Source: Pseudevernia furfuracea (lineage: Eukaryota > Ascomycota > Lecanoromycetes > Lecanorales > Parmeliaceae). Taken from it: 28,145 nucleotides of DNA. The stretch is taken from positions 1 to 28,145 of the forward strand of contig JAIUPT010000049.1 of the NCBI GenBank assembly GCA_022315425.1, written 5' to 3'. The position numbers were made by a program, and so were the translations under genes. Shown here one piece after another: positions 1-9,864 of this stretch; within the stretch, counting starts at the first letter, position 1; the number at the start of each line of letters is the position of its first letter. Below the pieces are notes generated by a model. The model was not told the DNA's origin. It made no database searches and was given only the letters and a program-made list of their open reading frames with translations.

Positions 1-2
1 TG

Positions 3-2527
3 ACCATTGGCAGTACCGAGAAAGCCCCAGGGATGTTCGCCACTCTCGTAATCGCACTGCCTTCGGAGCACACTGGCGGCGATGTCCTTGTTCAATTCAG
101 AGACGAGGAGCAGACCCTCAAAACGCAGGGGTTATGTGACTTTGGCTACTCCTACCTTGCTTGGTACGCCGACGTGAATCACTCCGTCTCGAAAGTAGAT
201 TCTGGGCATCGACTCGTCTTGACATACAACTTGATACACCAAGCATCCGAATCGAGTCGCGCGGCTACAGCCTTGGATGACCACAAGCAGAATCTGGACA
301 AAGTATTGACGCTTTGGAGTAAGCAAGACCGTGAAGTCGAGTCGCATTCGGACTACGTCTACGGAAAGATGGTGTACATACTAGAGCACAAGTACTCCGA
401 AGCCAACATTTGTCTCGACCATCTCAAAGGCAAAGACCAACTTCGAGCCCGCTACCTGTCGGAGGCTTGTCAAAATCAAGGCTTCTGTCTCTTCTTTGCG
501 CATTTTGAATATATTCAGGCTGGAAGCGTCGAAGAAGATGAGGGTGGCTACCATAGGTATATCGATGAAGATGAGTCAAGTTGGAAACTCAAGACTGTTT
601 TCCAATCTGATGGCCAGAAGTTAGCGGAGGATATCGATCTCGAGGAAGAAGAAATCATCGAGAACGCTGACTTCACGGATATTGAACCGGACGACGAGGA
701 AGAAGATGGCGGCTCGACTGGTAATGAAGGGCGCGCCACCACGTATTTCTATCACAGGACTTGTGCTGTCATCCTTCCCAGGACTCGTCGGCTTGATTTT
801 CTCTCAGAGGCTCAGAATATCAACGTCAAGAAGTATGCTGACACGCTCCTACGGGAGATGCACGATGAGACTTCGTCCCACAGCGTCCAGAGAGGAACTG
901 AAGAAGCTCTGTGACATGATGATCGACGCGAAGAAGACGCCGCAAAAGCCGCGGAAAAAATCTTCCGAAGACCTTTACACCTACTACAGTTGGCAGCCAG
1001 AAGAACCAGTTAAGGGCCTTTCGCGGTGGTCTGACGAGGACCTGGCCTTCGTAGGTGAGGCTACTTTGAGACTCGATAGTCCAGATCTGCTAGATGAGTT
1101 TGCGAGATTGGCATCACGAATGCTGCCTCTTGACCTCTTCCAGAAGCTGGGTAAAGGTCTCGTTGAACGTGACATAGGCCTTTGGCGAAATGGGTAAGCG
1201 AACATCCTAGTCTTCTCTGGCATTTTGCTAACTTTCCGTAAGCATCAAAACGGCGATTTCCCGAATACCTGATATCTCTGAACGCGTAAAAGCTGTGGAT
1301 ATGTTTGTCAGCAGCTACCGAGAAGCTGCAGGAAACTCCACTGCGGTTACGCAGAACAGCCAGGACATTGAGCGTGAAATGGCCATAAGCATGGCCGAGA
1401 TCGGAAGCGGGGACCTCGCCGTGACGCCGGCTGACGTTCAGACCTTGATGAAATTAGCTGAAAAGTATGGCGAAAAGTACACTTTCCAAGTGGTCCTTCC
1501 GCTCGTCAAGAAACACATCCCAAACGTGGAACTCACCGTCGCATTCCTTACAGAACTTTTCCAAGCCGGCGAAGCCGATAAATTTCGCCTCGAGGTCGTC
1601 CAGAACCTCTTCAAAGACATCCTCGGCGATGTGATTCTAGACCTCCACCTTCACTATCGGGAACCTGAACCCGAACGGCTGCGAGACGAATGGGCTAAAC
1701 GAAGGCGCTTCGATTACGATCAAGACGGATCGCAGGCTGCAGAAGCCCAAAGTCCGAGACTCATGACTGCAGAGAACCTCACGAAGCTATTCTATTACTG
1801 TGAAAAAATGGGTCTCTCGCACGAAATTGATCAGCTCAGTGACAACATCATCTCGCATGCAGCCAACGCAAATCCTATGACTTTCGAGCACCTTCTTTTG
1901 CCCCTGCTCAAACAGCTTCCGCCGCCCGTCGAACCAGGCCCGACAAGTATCAGCACCCACAGCTACAACAAACTCTTCCGCACAGTCCTCCAATCCTACA
2001 TCAACACCTTCGTTCAATCTCCACCCCGAAAGCCGACGGGCTTTGAGCGGCATCCTCGGGGCTGTAGCCTCTATTGCGACGCTTGCGTCAAACTGGACGC
2101 TTTCCTCAAAAGTTCTACCCAATCCCAAGCTCACTTGTCCGTAAATGGCAATCGCCGCGATCATATACAACAGCGTTTAAATCACAGTTATTGCAGTATA
2201 GAGACTATAAAGACCGGGTCCCCGTACACTCTCGTTGTGAGAAAGACGGACATGGAATGGGAGATTGCGATGAAGGTATGGAAGCAGAGGTGTGGGGTCG
2301 CGTTGAAGGCGATTGAAGAGGTCGGGTCTGAAAAGTTGAGAGGATTATTGGGGGAGGGATGGGAAGCTGTGGTAGGATTGGAGGATATTAAGGGGGTCGC
2401 TGGGGAAGAGACGGGGGGGAGACGGCCCCTTGGGGATCTGGCCCAGGGGAAGCTGTTGGAGAAGGGGCTGGATGAGAAGGTGGCGGGGCGAGTTGGGCCT
2501 GAGATTGTTGATTTGTCTGGTGAGTGA
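3..2527 (+). CDS. 2OG-Fe(II) oxygenase-like (prolyl 4-hydroxylase-type) fungal protein, 5' partial, frameshifted
   Basis: The reading frame is open at the window edge, so the 5' end lies outside. I read exons 3-893, 895-1193 and 1243-2527. The intron 1194-1242 (49 nt) has donor GTAAGC, branch TGCTAAC and acceptor TAAG. The N-terminal part resembles the Fe(II)/2-oxoglutarate oxygenase domain of a large fungal family: a P-G-M-F-A-T-L-V core, T-G-G-D-V, then A-W-Y-A-D-V-N-H (His at 180-182, expected distal iron ligand) and G-H-R-L-V-L-T-Y-N-L (Arg, expected 2-oxoglutarate contact). Later come an acidic linker (about 630-710), an all-helical region, a CxxC segment near 2065-2085 and a tail ending V-D-L-S-G-E, as expected for the family. 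Two oddities: a one-base frame slip at AGAGAGG (888-895), and I-G-S at 6-14 where the family has H-x-D before T-E-K. An intron 833-890 could also join the frames, but it would remove good coding sequence. It may be a pseudogene; the substrate is unknown. Confidence 0.75.
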
Positions 2528-2907
2528 GATACGGCAGAGCAAGCGAAAATGACTCGTCGGTCTTCCATCCATACCTGTTGAGAGTTGGGATCGCGTGCCC
2601 GAAATCGGAATTCCGGCGAAAACCGGCAGTCTGAGGCGGTGAACTCGGGGTCTCGTGTCGATCATTAGGCGTCGATACAGAAAGATTTACAAACCCGGCC
2701 CAGTTAGCTTCGAGAAGAGTATTGTGTACCAAACAAAGCCTCGCTGATGTTGCTCGTCGAATGTTGAAGATCTATCCCGTTTCGAGTGCCACCTGTATGG
2801 AACCTTGCTTTGAGGGACACCCTGTCTAGAGGCATGAGACCACCTTTTTCGATATCAATTCTGCGCTCGACGTCTGTTCCGGCGAGCAAGTCTACCGCTC
2901 GACTGAA
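2528..2907. other. Intergenic, no gene recognised
   Basis: This is the stretch between the oxygenase-like gene and the small membrane ORF. The open frames on the minus strand here are short and none resembles a known family. No RNA gene or repeat was seen. Confidence 0.5.
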
Positions 2908-3105
2908 GTGTCTGAGGAAGGAGGACCGGTCTTGGTAGGCTTGGTGACCCTTGGCGCCGTGCTAGTTTTTTGGTATTTCGCATCATACATCTTCATCCAT
3001 AGTCTGGCCCGCAGACCGGACAACTATGAAAGGCTTCAGCAGTTGAGGAAGTCAACTGCTGATAGGGTTGTCGAGGATGTGAGGATGTGGCATAACGGAG
3101 GGTAG
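2908..3105 (+). CDS. Possible small membrane protein or exon (doubtful)
   Basis: A 65-codon open frame with one clear hydrophobic segment of about 20 residues (starting V-L-V-G-L-V-T-L-G) followed by a positively charged, helical tail. It looks like a single-pass membrane anchor with a short cytosolic end. The first codon of this frame is GTG, not ATG. The frame stays open back to a TAG at 2827-2829 with no in-frame ATG, so if real it must be an exon of a spliced gene whose start I could not find. I do not recognise the protein. The hydrophobic segment is the only argument for it, and a chance ORF is quite possible. Confidence 0.25.
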   Translation: MSEEGGPVLVGLVTLGAVLVFWYFASYIFIHSLARRPDNYERLQQLRKSTADRVVEDVRMWHNGG

Positions 3106-3290
3106 GGCTGTCGTCAGCCCTACGGTATTAGCTAGGGTTAGCTCACCGTTTTAAAACCTTAGCGGGAGCGAATCACACAGACCAACATTTCCCGGCAAAT
3201 GCATCGAGCGCTCTCCTTTACAATTCTTTCAGCAGCGATAGACACCCATTCAAGTGACATAGACATACCTACCTTACTGCTCTATACAAA

Positions 3291-4417
3291 ATGGCGCAAC
3301 TCTCCGGCCTTCCCAATGAACTTCTTCGTCATATTCTTGGCCATGTAATGCCCGAAGACCTCGAAAATCTTGCCCAAGTCTCAAAACATATCAGGTCCGT
3401 GTCCGGTTCCGCGTTGGAGGACCACCATCGACTTATTCGGAAATACACTTTATTCTCTGGTGTAGCCGCAGCAGGGACTGTTGAGCCGTTGCTTAGAGAT
3501 GTTTTGGCCAATCTCCGCATTGGACACTATGTGAAGAGAATCGAGCTATGTGAAGTGCTTGGAGAAGATTCGGAAGACGAAGGAGAGGATGAGCAAGAGA
3601 ATGAGATGGAAGATGAAAACATGGAAGATGGAGTCGACCACTCCGGAGAGGAGCTAAGCCTCGACCAAATCCATGCTGCTGTTGACGAAAACAAACTTTT
3701 CTCACCTCGGTATCTCAGAAGGATTCATGCGCGCATCGATGAGGGGAGGAAAGATATTCTTATCGCCCTTCTTCTACCTTTGCTACCAAATTTGACAGTG
3801 CTCTCAATAGCGGGTAAGGCCTATCTTGCCGAACTCTACAGGATGATAGAGCGAGTACCGACACTGAATGCGCGGTTCTCAGCAAACTCGAGCAGGTTCA
3901 TATACAGGCGTACGACTATGAGAAAAACAACAACTACTTGATACTCGAGCACTTGACGGTCTTTCTGCCACTGCCTTCGCTACGAAGACTATCGAGTATG
4001 CGTGTGTGGCAGAACGGATGGAGAAGAGAGCTTCTCGAGCCACCCCAGATCTCAAACGTTACGGACCTAGATATGAGGGAAAGCATGATCGGATCCAAAC
4101 ACTTGGACCAGTTTCTCAGAAGTTTCCCGCACTTGCAATCTTTTGTCTACACAAGTTTCTACGAAGGCTCCCCCGACGGCAACGAATTTGACCCCTTCGT
4201 CATCCGCGCCGCTCTCCAAGCCAGAGTCTCAACCACGTTACGGAAATTGACCATCTTGGCAAATGCAGTCGAAGATGAAAAAACATTCATGGGCCCGCTT
4301 TGTGGGTTCAAAGTCCTCGAATATGTGCACAGGCGGGCGGAGCTTCGTGATGGCGTTTATCCAGGATTGCAGCAGCGGTGTGACGAAGTGGGATTGTCTT
4401 TACGTTTCAATACATGA
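3291..4417 (+). CDS. F-box protein, interrupted by a frameshift
   Basis: The ATG at 3291 follows a plausible leader (TACAAAATGG). Residues 4 to about 38 read L-S-G-L-P-N-E-L-L-R-H-I-L and continue with the hydrophobic pattern of an F-box, the motif that binds Skp1 in SCF ubiquitin ligases and lets the protein select substrates. A strongly acidic stretch follows (roughly residues 91-120), then a leucine-rich part (L-L-L-P-L-L-P-N-L-T) common in fungal F-box proteins. The first frame ends at 3941, but coding quality jumps to another frame near GCGCGG (3869-3874), from which L-S-K-L-E-Q-V-H and L-P-L-P-S-L-R-R-L run to the stop at 4417. No intron of acceptable size joins the two frames, so I read this as a 1-2 base indel: either a young pseudogene or an assembly error. 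The substrate is unknown. Confidence 0.7.
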
Positions 4418-4638
4418 GAGCCTGCAAGGCACATGGGACTATGAAAACATTAGTTGGTGCTTCATTCACACTACTGCTTTAGGAACTGTTCCACTTATGA
4501 CTTCGGTTCACCAAGACTGCAGTGTCTATCTCGTTGCACGTTTTTGGATTGATAGGCCATCAAGTTTTCAATCTCAGTGACTCTGCAAGTGCTTCATGGT
4601 CTCCTCCACTAGGATTCCAATCACTTAGTCCTTATCGC
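4418..4638. other. Short intergenic stretch
   Basis: This lies between the F-box stop and the end of the convergent BTB relic. I see no gene or repeat in it. Confidence 0.4.
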
Positions 4639-5370
4639 TTACCAGAGCCTTTCATGCTTCCCTAAAGCTCCATTTCCACTCTCTGTGTCTAGGTACCACT
4701 CTGTGTCTAGGTACCAGAAGTATTCCGCCCGGATTTTCCCCAACATCAGCGTAAACTCCAAAGTCTGCTGCTGGATTTCTCGGAAGAGGACGCGGTAGGC
4801 ATGCTCTAGGAATCGAGGTTGGAAGCCCCTTTTCACAGCCCAATCCCTAATATTTTGCTGGATATGCATGGACACCTGATTTCGGAAGATGCGGTTGGAT
4901 CCAGGGGTCGCGTCCCAGACAGCCTTCCCGTCTGCCACGAAATCCTCAAAGTATGCAATGGTGAAGCCAAATCTCGTTACCGTAGACGTTAAACCGCGAC
5001 ACAGCAAGTTCGAATTTGTCTGCCGCCACGAGTCTCAAACCCTTTGATGTCGAGCCCTTCTCCCATGCTCGACATTCGTGCATGGGTGTACATAGCGGGC
5101 ACTGTTGCATGTTGGCTCTCGACTTCGTAATCCAGTTCGTACATGTATTGCAGCATCTTGGCAATGTCCTGTGGCCTATAATTCAGCTCCCAAATATGAG
5201 CACGACCACTCTAATAACCCCTCGTCAGTCTATCCTCGCCAATGCCGTGTCGAGAGACGACAAGGTACCTGGATTTCAGACTCAAGTCGACGCGTGAAAT
5301 CCTTTGAGCGAGGACGGGTGATAGTGGTGTGTGCTCCGTCCGGGCTGGTGATGGTCGCGTCCGATCCTGT
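4639..5370 (-). pseudogene. BTB/POZ domain protein, broken by frameshifts
   Basis: The minus strand gives a BTB/POZ-type protein in at least three frames. From the 5' side: S-D-A-T-I-T-S-P-D-G (about 5360-5330, the usual start of a BTB fold), a poorly conserved middle with stops, then D-I-A-K-M-L-Q-Y-M-Y-E-L-D-Y (about 5165-5120) with S-M-G-E-G-L-D-I-K-G, a frame change at the G-run of AAAGGG (about 5040), A-A-D-K-F-E-L-A-V-S-R-F-N-V-Y-G-N-E, a second frame change with about 28 extra bases, and finally V-W-D-A-T-P-G-S-N-R-I-F and an R-D-W helix region to the stop at 4639. BTB proteins dimerise and often act as cullin-3 adaptors. Fungal proteins of this small type usually have no other recognised domain. 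With two or more frame breaks it is most likely dead. It is convergent with the F-box gene. Confidence 0.7.
4681..4716. repeat. 18-bp tandem duplication inside the BTB relic
   Basis: Two perfect adjacent copies, 4681-4698 and 4699-4716, begin CTCTGTGTCTAGG. In the minus-strand frame they duplicate the hexapeptide Y-L-D-T-E-W/S without shifting the frame. Confidence 0.9.
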
Positions 5371-5823
5371 CTCGGATTTGCAAAGTCTATCGTACTAGTC
5401 AGTCCGCCAAATCTAATATGTCATGTCTGTCAAGGGCATCCTACGCTTTCATCGAGTCGACCAAGCCTTTGTTGGCAGGTGGCTGGTTTTGGAACGTCCA
5501 CATGGGATCTTGCTACGCTGGCTGGGATCCCGCTGGCTTTAGGCAACAGCACCCGCGGGATGATATACATACAGTAGTAGAATGAATCCGAGAGAATGTA
5601 TGATCAGCCTCAGCGCGAATGTACGCCTGGACTAACGCAGTCCTAGTTTCTACATCACCCGGACTCGCGTCACAATGGAGCAAGTCATGGATTTGCCGCA
5701 AGCAAAGAGTCAAGGTATAAGTCAATCCTTGATGTTTCTTGTCCGTGTTCTCCGTCACTAAGCTTCATGTTCGCACTTACAGCCCACCCCGAGGGAGAGA
5801 CATCATCAACTTTGTCCGAAGAT
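5371..5823. other. Intergenic, no gene recognised
   Basis: A minus-strand open frame at 5513-5758 starts with GTG and encodes a Cys-rich end that I do not recognise. Frames elsewhere in the stretch are short. No gene is supported. Confidence 0.4.
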
Positions 5824-6249
5824 TAGTGTCCTTTATTTCTTCCCACGTGACAAATGGACTACATCGGCAATCATAAGGCTATACAGAACTCGTATATAGT
5901 TGATTGAGCCGTCTGAACGCCAGGATTTAAGTCAACAGAGGCATGAGCAGACGTCTTCTTGTATCCCAGCGCTAGAAAACTCCCACGCTTGTAGAAGCAC
6001 AGACCTGAGGTGAAAAACGAAGCTATATACACATAACACGCGTGGGCAGATGGGACGAAAGAATATTATTGCTCCCAAAGAGATCAGTTCGAATAAGAAG
6101 TCAAACGCTGATGAAATATAGCTATTTATGCTGCTCTCAAATGAGACCTATCCCCTACAAAGGACACGTCTATTAAATCCATGGATATCATCAAAAACCC
6201 GCCATGCGATATGCGATATTAAGGCCCACTAACCCCCTGTCAAGCAGGG
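5824..6249 (+). repeat. Dispersed ~430-bp repeat, copy 1
   Basis: This stretch matches 10981-11420 in the same orientation, with scattered substitutions and a few small indels. Landmarks in both copies are CACGTGACAAATG, CCCAGCGCTAGAAAACTCCC, ATGCGATATGCGATATTAAG and a terminal CCCTG-tcaag-CAGGG hairpin, after which similarity stops in both. No coding potential is seen. The boundaries and a possible TATA box (clearer in copy 2) suggest a mobile element such as a solo LTR or non-autonomous element, but I find no target duplication. The last bases lie about 120 bp downstream of the convergent cupredoxin gene. Confidence 0.85.
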
Positions 6250-6371
6250 CCGACTATCAAGATTGATAAGTCCGCCCACCAGCAGAAGACTCATTGGACA
6301 GCGGCACCAAGTATCTCACATGTTACACACACGCTACTACTGTACACTGAGCTTTTGCTGTTGATTCTGAA

Positions 6372-7141
6372 TCACACTATCATCGCAAGAACTAGTCCGC
6401 TTATGCCAACCCAGCCAAGCAGGCCGCACTGCATGAAAGCCTGGCCCGCGGCACCGCTTTTGGAGGACACTGATGAGGATGTGGGACTTGTAGTAGATGA
6501 TGTTGACGTGCTTGACGCGGTCGAGTTGGCGCCGGAAGTCGAAGTAGTATTGGATGCGGAGGTTGAGTTGCCGGTTACATCAATGAATACACCACCTGCG
6601 ATGGCGGGAGGAGCGACAGTGCTGGTATTTTTGGCGGCGGCTTTGTAGCTTGCGAGGGTGTCGCCGGTGAATCTAAGGCACTTTTAGTACTGGTGTGGGA
6701 AAAGGCGTTGGGGAGGTAAGACTTACGGGGGGTTGACAACCATAGCCATTCCATTCTGGCAGTGCGTGATTTGAGCGCAATAAAGATAGATGGCGTCTGT
6801 GTTGTTAACGGTGACCTGGAAAACCGTTTCCTGTATCGAAGTTAGTTCCGAAGCAGGGGTCGAAATGTGTCTGCACAGGATGATTGTGTAGGTACCCCTT
6901 CAACAGTCACTGGCATGAAGCCAGAATACACGCCGGCGGTGGAGGGTTTGCATGGCGATGAGAAGCTGCTTTGAGCGACAGAATGATTTTTGGGGTAAAA
7001 GTGAAACTGTAGCAGATCGCCAGTATCGGCAGTGACGACCTCAGGGTTGAACACCAGGCCGCCTTGTCCAACGCTAATACCGATGTTTTTAGTGAGAGCG
7101 AATGGGAGAGTGATAAGAGGAAGGAGAGATGCAAGATGCAT
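6372..7141 (-). CDS. Extracellular serine-rich cupredoxin, probably GPI-anchored
   Basis: Three exons: 7141-6896, 6830-6727 and 6672-6372, giving 216 residues. Intron 1 (6895-6831, 65 nt) has a CTAAC branch site about 13 nt before its acceptor; intron 2 (6726-6673, 54 nt) has donor GTAAGT. I chose the ATG at 7141 because it starts a signal peptide (M-H-L-A-S-L-L-P-L-I, ending near L-T-K). The body is a blue-copper fold: His53 in Y-P-K-N-H-S-V, and Cys100, His105 and Met110 in the C-x4-H-x4-M pattern of Y-C-A-Q-I-T-H-C-Q-N-G-M, with Cys64 and Cys106 as a likely disulfide. After about residue 140 comes a Ser/Thr/Asn-rich stalk, then a hydrophobic C-terminus (G-W-V-G-I-S-G-L-V-L) typical of GPI attachment. 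It probably sits at the cell wall or outer membrane and binds copper. The electron-transfer partner is unknown. All copper ligands are present and the gene looks intact. Confidence 0.9.
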
Positions 7142-7731
7142 GGTTGTTAATCGGTTGAATGATGTGGGTCGGCTAAGAAGCTGGAAGAAACAGACAGTTG
7201 AGATTCGGTAAGAGTGAATCACTGGCACTCTTGTAGCTGGATCACCTGCGGCTGACCGACGGAAAGCGGAGATGACGACGGAGACACGCGGCCTTTAATC
7301 CGTTGAAATGGTCAGGGGCGACAGGACCAGTGCCGGGAAGAGGTATAGCACTTGGCATTTCGGCCGTAAGATCGGTGAGGTAATTAGGCATATAGACTCC
7401 ATGCTAGATATCATCAAATCATTAGTTAGGCCCCTGAGTCGTACTTCCGATTGTAGGAAAATGAAAAGGGCTGGAGACCCTAGAGGAAGAGGCGGAGTTT
7501 CCATCCCACGTAAGCACGGCAGTGCATGAAACGAACCGTCATGCACGGTAACGGCTTTGTAACGATTGCAAAGCCGAATTGACTGACGCGCACTTCTGGC
7601 AAGTTCTTGATTCGGTCGCCAAAGCACAAGTGGTGTATAGGTCTGCATCATAATGTGTGCGCCTCCATTAAATGACCTGTCTTCAGCTTCTGTCGTACTG
7701 TGTTCTAGTCTGTAACTCGGCTCTACTCGTA
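7142..7731. other. Upstream region of the cupredoxin gene
   Basis: About 590 bases of normal composition lead away from the cupredoxin start. Open frames here are short and unlike any family I know. The promoter should lie here, but I cannot point to a specific regulatory site. Confidence 0.4.
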
Positions 7732-8040
7732 GTCATCTATTAATGCAACACACCCACTAATGCAACACCCTCAAATCCGAAAACTTCATATTTCGTCGTT
7801 CAACAACAGTAATTAAAAATAAGTGAAAAGAGAAATTATAGAACGTAGAATCTAGATTTTTAATATTTAAATTTTAAATTTTTTTAAATCGAAGTTATAT
7901 TAATGAACGCAGATAATAATATAACAAAGTCTGTTTAACTCTTCGAGGGTCAGCGTGGGTTTAGAAAGGCTTTTAGAGGCGATACACGCCTCGGGATTTT
8001 CGAGTGTTGCATTAGTGGGTGTGTTACATTAGTAGATGAC
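7732..8040. mobile_element. MITE-like element, 309 bp, with ~45-bp terminal inverted repeats
   Basis: The left end (7732-7778) and the inverted right end (7992-8040) share GTCATCTAYTAATGYAACAC followed by ACCCACTAATGCAACAC. Each end therefore carries two tandem copies of the motif YTAATGYAACAC. The interior is AT-rich and non-coding. This matches a non-autonomous DNA transposon of Tc1/mariner/pogo type. If the true ends are the YTAATG motifs, the flanks read GTCATC-TA and TA-GATGAC, a TA duplication within a palindromic target; otherwise GTCATCTA is simply part of the terminal repeat. It lies in the shared upstream region of the cupredoxin and b561 genes. Confidence 0.85.
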
Positions 8041-8791
8041 ACTGAGTACTCCTCTTGAAATACTCCATCGAACCAGGATATCTGTGATGAGATAGAGGAT
8101 ATCTTGATATTCGCTTATGTAGGAATGATTGAAGCAAAGAAAGTTTTTTGGTTGAGTAGATCACCGTAGCTCTTGCGTTGGGTTCATCTTTGCACGAACC
8201 CTTTGCCGCAATAAGGTAGCGCAGCTTACTCTACCTGAAGGCTTACTAAGGTAAGTTACTCTAAAGTCTAAAGAGCACCAATGTTTTAATACAAAGCCTT
8301 AACGTCTCGGCCCGGACCAGGCAGGGCGGGGAAGTTTTCTTACTAGGTAGGTATTCTAAAGTATCAAAAACCTCAGTATAAATATCAAAGACCTGTTATT
8401 GTGGCTTCATGCTCTACTCATACTCTACAGACTTGTTCAATTTAACATTTATGAAAGTTGGTCTGCGTAGAACTTTGTCTTCAGGAAGCTAGGGGGACAA
8501 AGGACAAAGGGCACCCACTCATACTGCATCTCGATTACTAAGGTACTCACCGAACCATGAACGCGCATGATAATACCTATCATCTCCGAACTCAGCGCAC
8601 CCTCCTTCCGTCAAAGGCAGTAAGCGCTAAGACTAGCTCGTATGCAGGATGCAGATCGCCTGGAAAACCAAGCACCCTTCAGATAAGACCACTTCCTACC
8701 TCAATAAACATGAAGCTCACACACCCTGCCTTTTTCCACCCAACACCTTCGCCATTCCACAGCCAGAGAAATGACTCGTTTCCTTGACAGA
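8041..8791. other. Upstream region of the cytochrome b561 gene
   Basis: About 750 bases with short local repeats (AAGGTAGCGCAG.. and TTCTAAAGT/CTCTAAAGT) but no recognisable gene. A 76-codon ATG frame at 8557-8787 ends just before the b561 start and probably is leader sequence rather than a gene. Confidence 0.4.
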
Positions 8792-9603
8792 ATGAGGTTC
8801 TCTGCTCTCGCTGCTGCTGTTGCGCTTCGTATGATCTCCACCCAGGCCGTGAAATGAATCATAATGACCAGGTTACAGCTACCATTGCAAGCGCCCAAGA
8901 GTCTGGAGGCGAATATGCGATTCCGCCTGCCCTTGTCCCTTACTTGGACCGCATAAGCCATGCGAAGATAGCACATGGCACAATCATGTGCTTGGCCTTT
9001 GTCATTTTCTTCCCCGCTGGTTCTTTCATGATTCGACTGGGCCGTTTCAAGGGAGTGGTATATGTCCACATGGGTATTCAGTTGTTCGCTTACATGATGG
9101 CGTTGGCGGGTATGGGCTTGGGCATTTACGTCTCCAATGTGTCAACAAAATTTGGAAAACCATCGCTGGTATCCTCCGCAGCTCACACTTGACTTGGCAG
9201 TTGGTGAAGGCTCATTTATTGCGTACAGATCCACCAGTACCACCCCATAATCGGTCTCACGATCATCTCCGCCCTCCTCTTCCAGCCCATTCTCGGCTTT
9301 CTTCACCATGCCGTCTACGTTCGGGAACACCGGAGATCTATCTGGTCCACTCTACACGTATGGTGGGGCCGCGTTATCCTGACGCTCGCCATCATCGAAG
9401 GAGGCTTGGGCTTGAGATTTACCAATAACACGACGGGTGGTAAGATAGCTTATGGTGTGGTTGCGGGCTTGATCTGGGTCAGCTGGCTCGGTGTTGCGAT
9501 ACGGCATGAAATGAAGAAGCATAGTGCTCAAGGATTCGGGGGGGAGCGTTCAGACTCGGAGGAAATGACTATTACTAGCAAAGGAGAGGCCGCGTCGGTC
9601 TGA
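8792..9603 (+). CDS. Cytochrome b561-domain membrane protein
   Basis: Exons 8792-8828, 8879-9168 and 9229-9603 give 233 residues. Intron 1 (8829-8878, donor GTATGA, 50 nt) is supported because removing it yields a clean signal peptide, M-R-F-S-A-L-A-A-A-V-A-L then T-I-A-S-A-Q. Intron 2 (9169-9228, 60 nt) removes an in-frame stop. The mature protein has about five hydrophobic segments and the four histidines expected to bind two b hemes: His45 (K-I-A-H-G), His76 (Y-V-H-M-G), His114 (Y-H-P-I-I-G) and His152 (L-H-V-W-W-G-R). This is the b561 core found in fungal iron-reductase and cellobiose-dehydrogenase-like proteins, but with only about 20 residues before the core there is no DOMON heme domain. 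It should move electrons across a membrane, possibly to reduce ferric or cupric ions or radicals. An in-frame ATG at 8771 is an alternative start. The tail is hydrophilic and Ser/Glu-rich. The gene looks intact. Confidence 0.85.
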
Positions 9604-9864
9604 TGATATCACTTTTCAACATGGTGTGCGTACAACACTGGGCTTGGAGCGAAGTAGGCGATATGTGTTCTTGTGGAACGACGGTGTGAGCAATTCAGTG
9701 ACTCTATTTTTCAGTCTGCATTCATGATATCAGAGTGAGTATCTCCTGTGATCCCGACTCTCTGATTCTGGTTCTTCATTGGCTGTACTTAGAATTGCCC
9801 AAAACAGACAGGTGCATCTTCGTTCAACGCTAATCCAACTTTGACTGGTCTCGCCGCCTCAGGT
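9604..9864. other. Downstream region of the b561 gene
   Basis: About 260 bases between the b561 stop codon and the next inverted-repeat element. It should hold the 3' untranslated region. No gene or repeat was seen. Confidence 0.4.

Noticed and set aside
833..890. Intron joining the two first frames of the oxygenase-like gene
   Set aside because: It has a GT-AG pair and fits the phase, but it lacks a good branch site near the acceptor and would delete residues that look conserved. A one-base indel explains the data better.
6355..6648. 97-codon plus-strand ORF
   Set aside because: It is the antisense shadow of the Ser/Thr-rich stalk of the cupredoxin gene.
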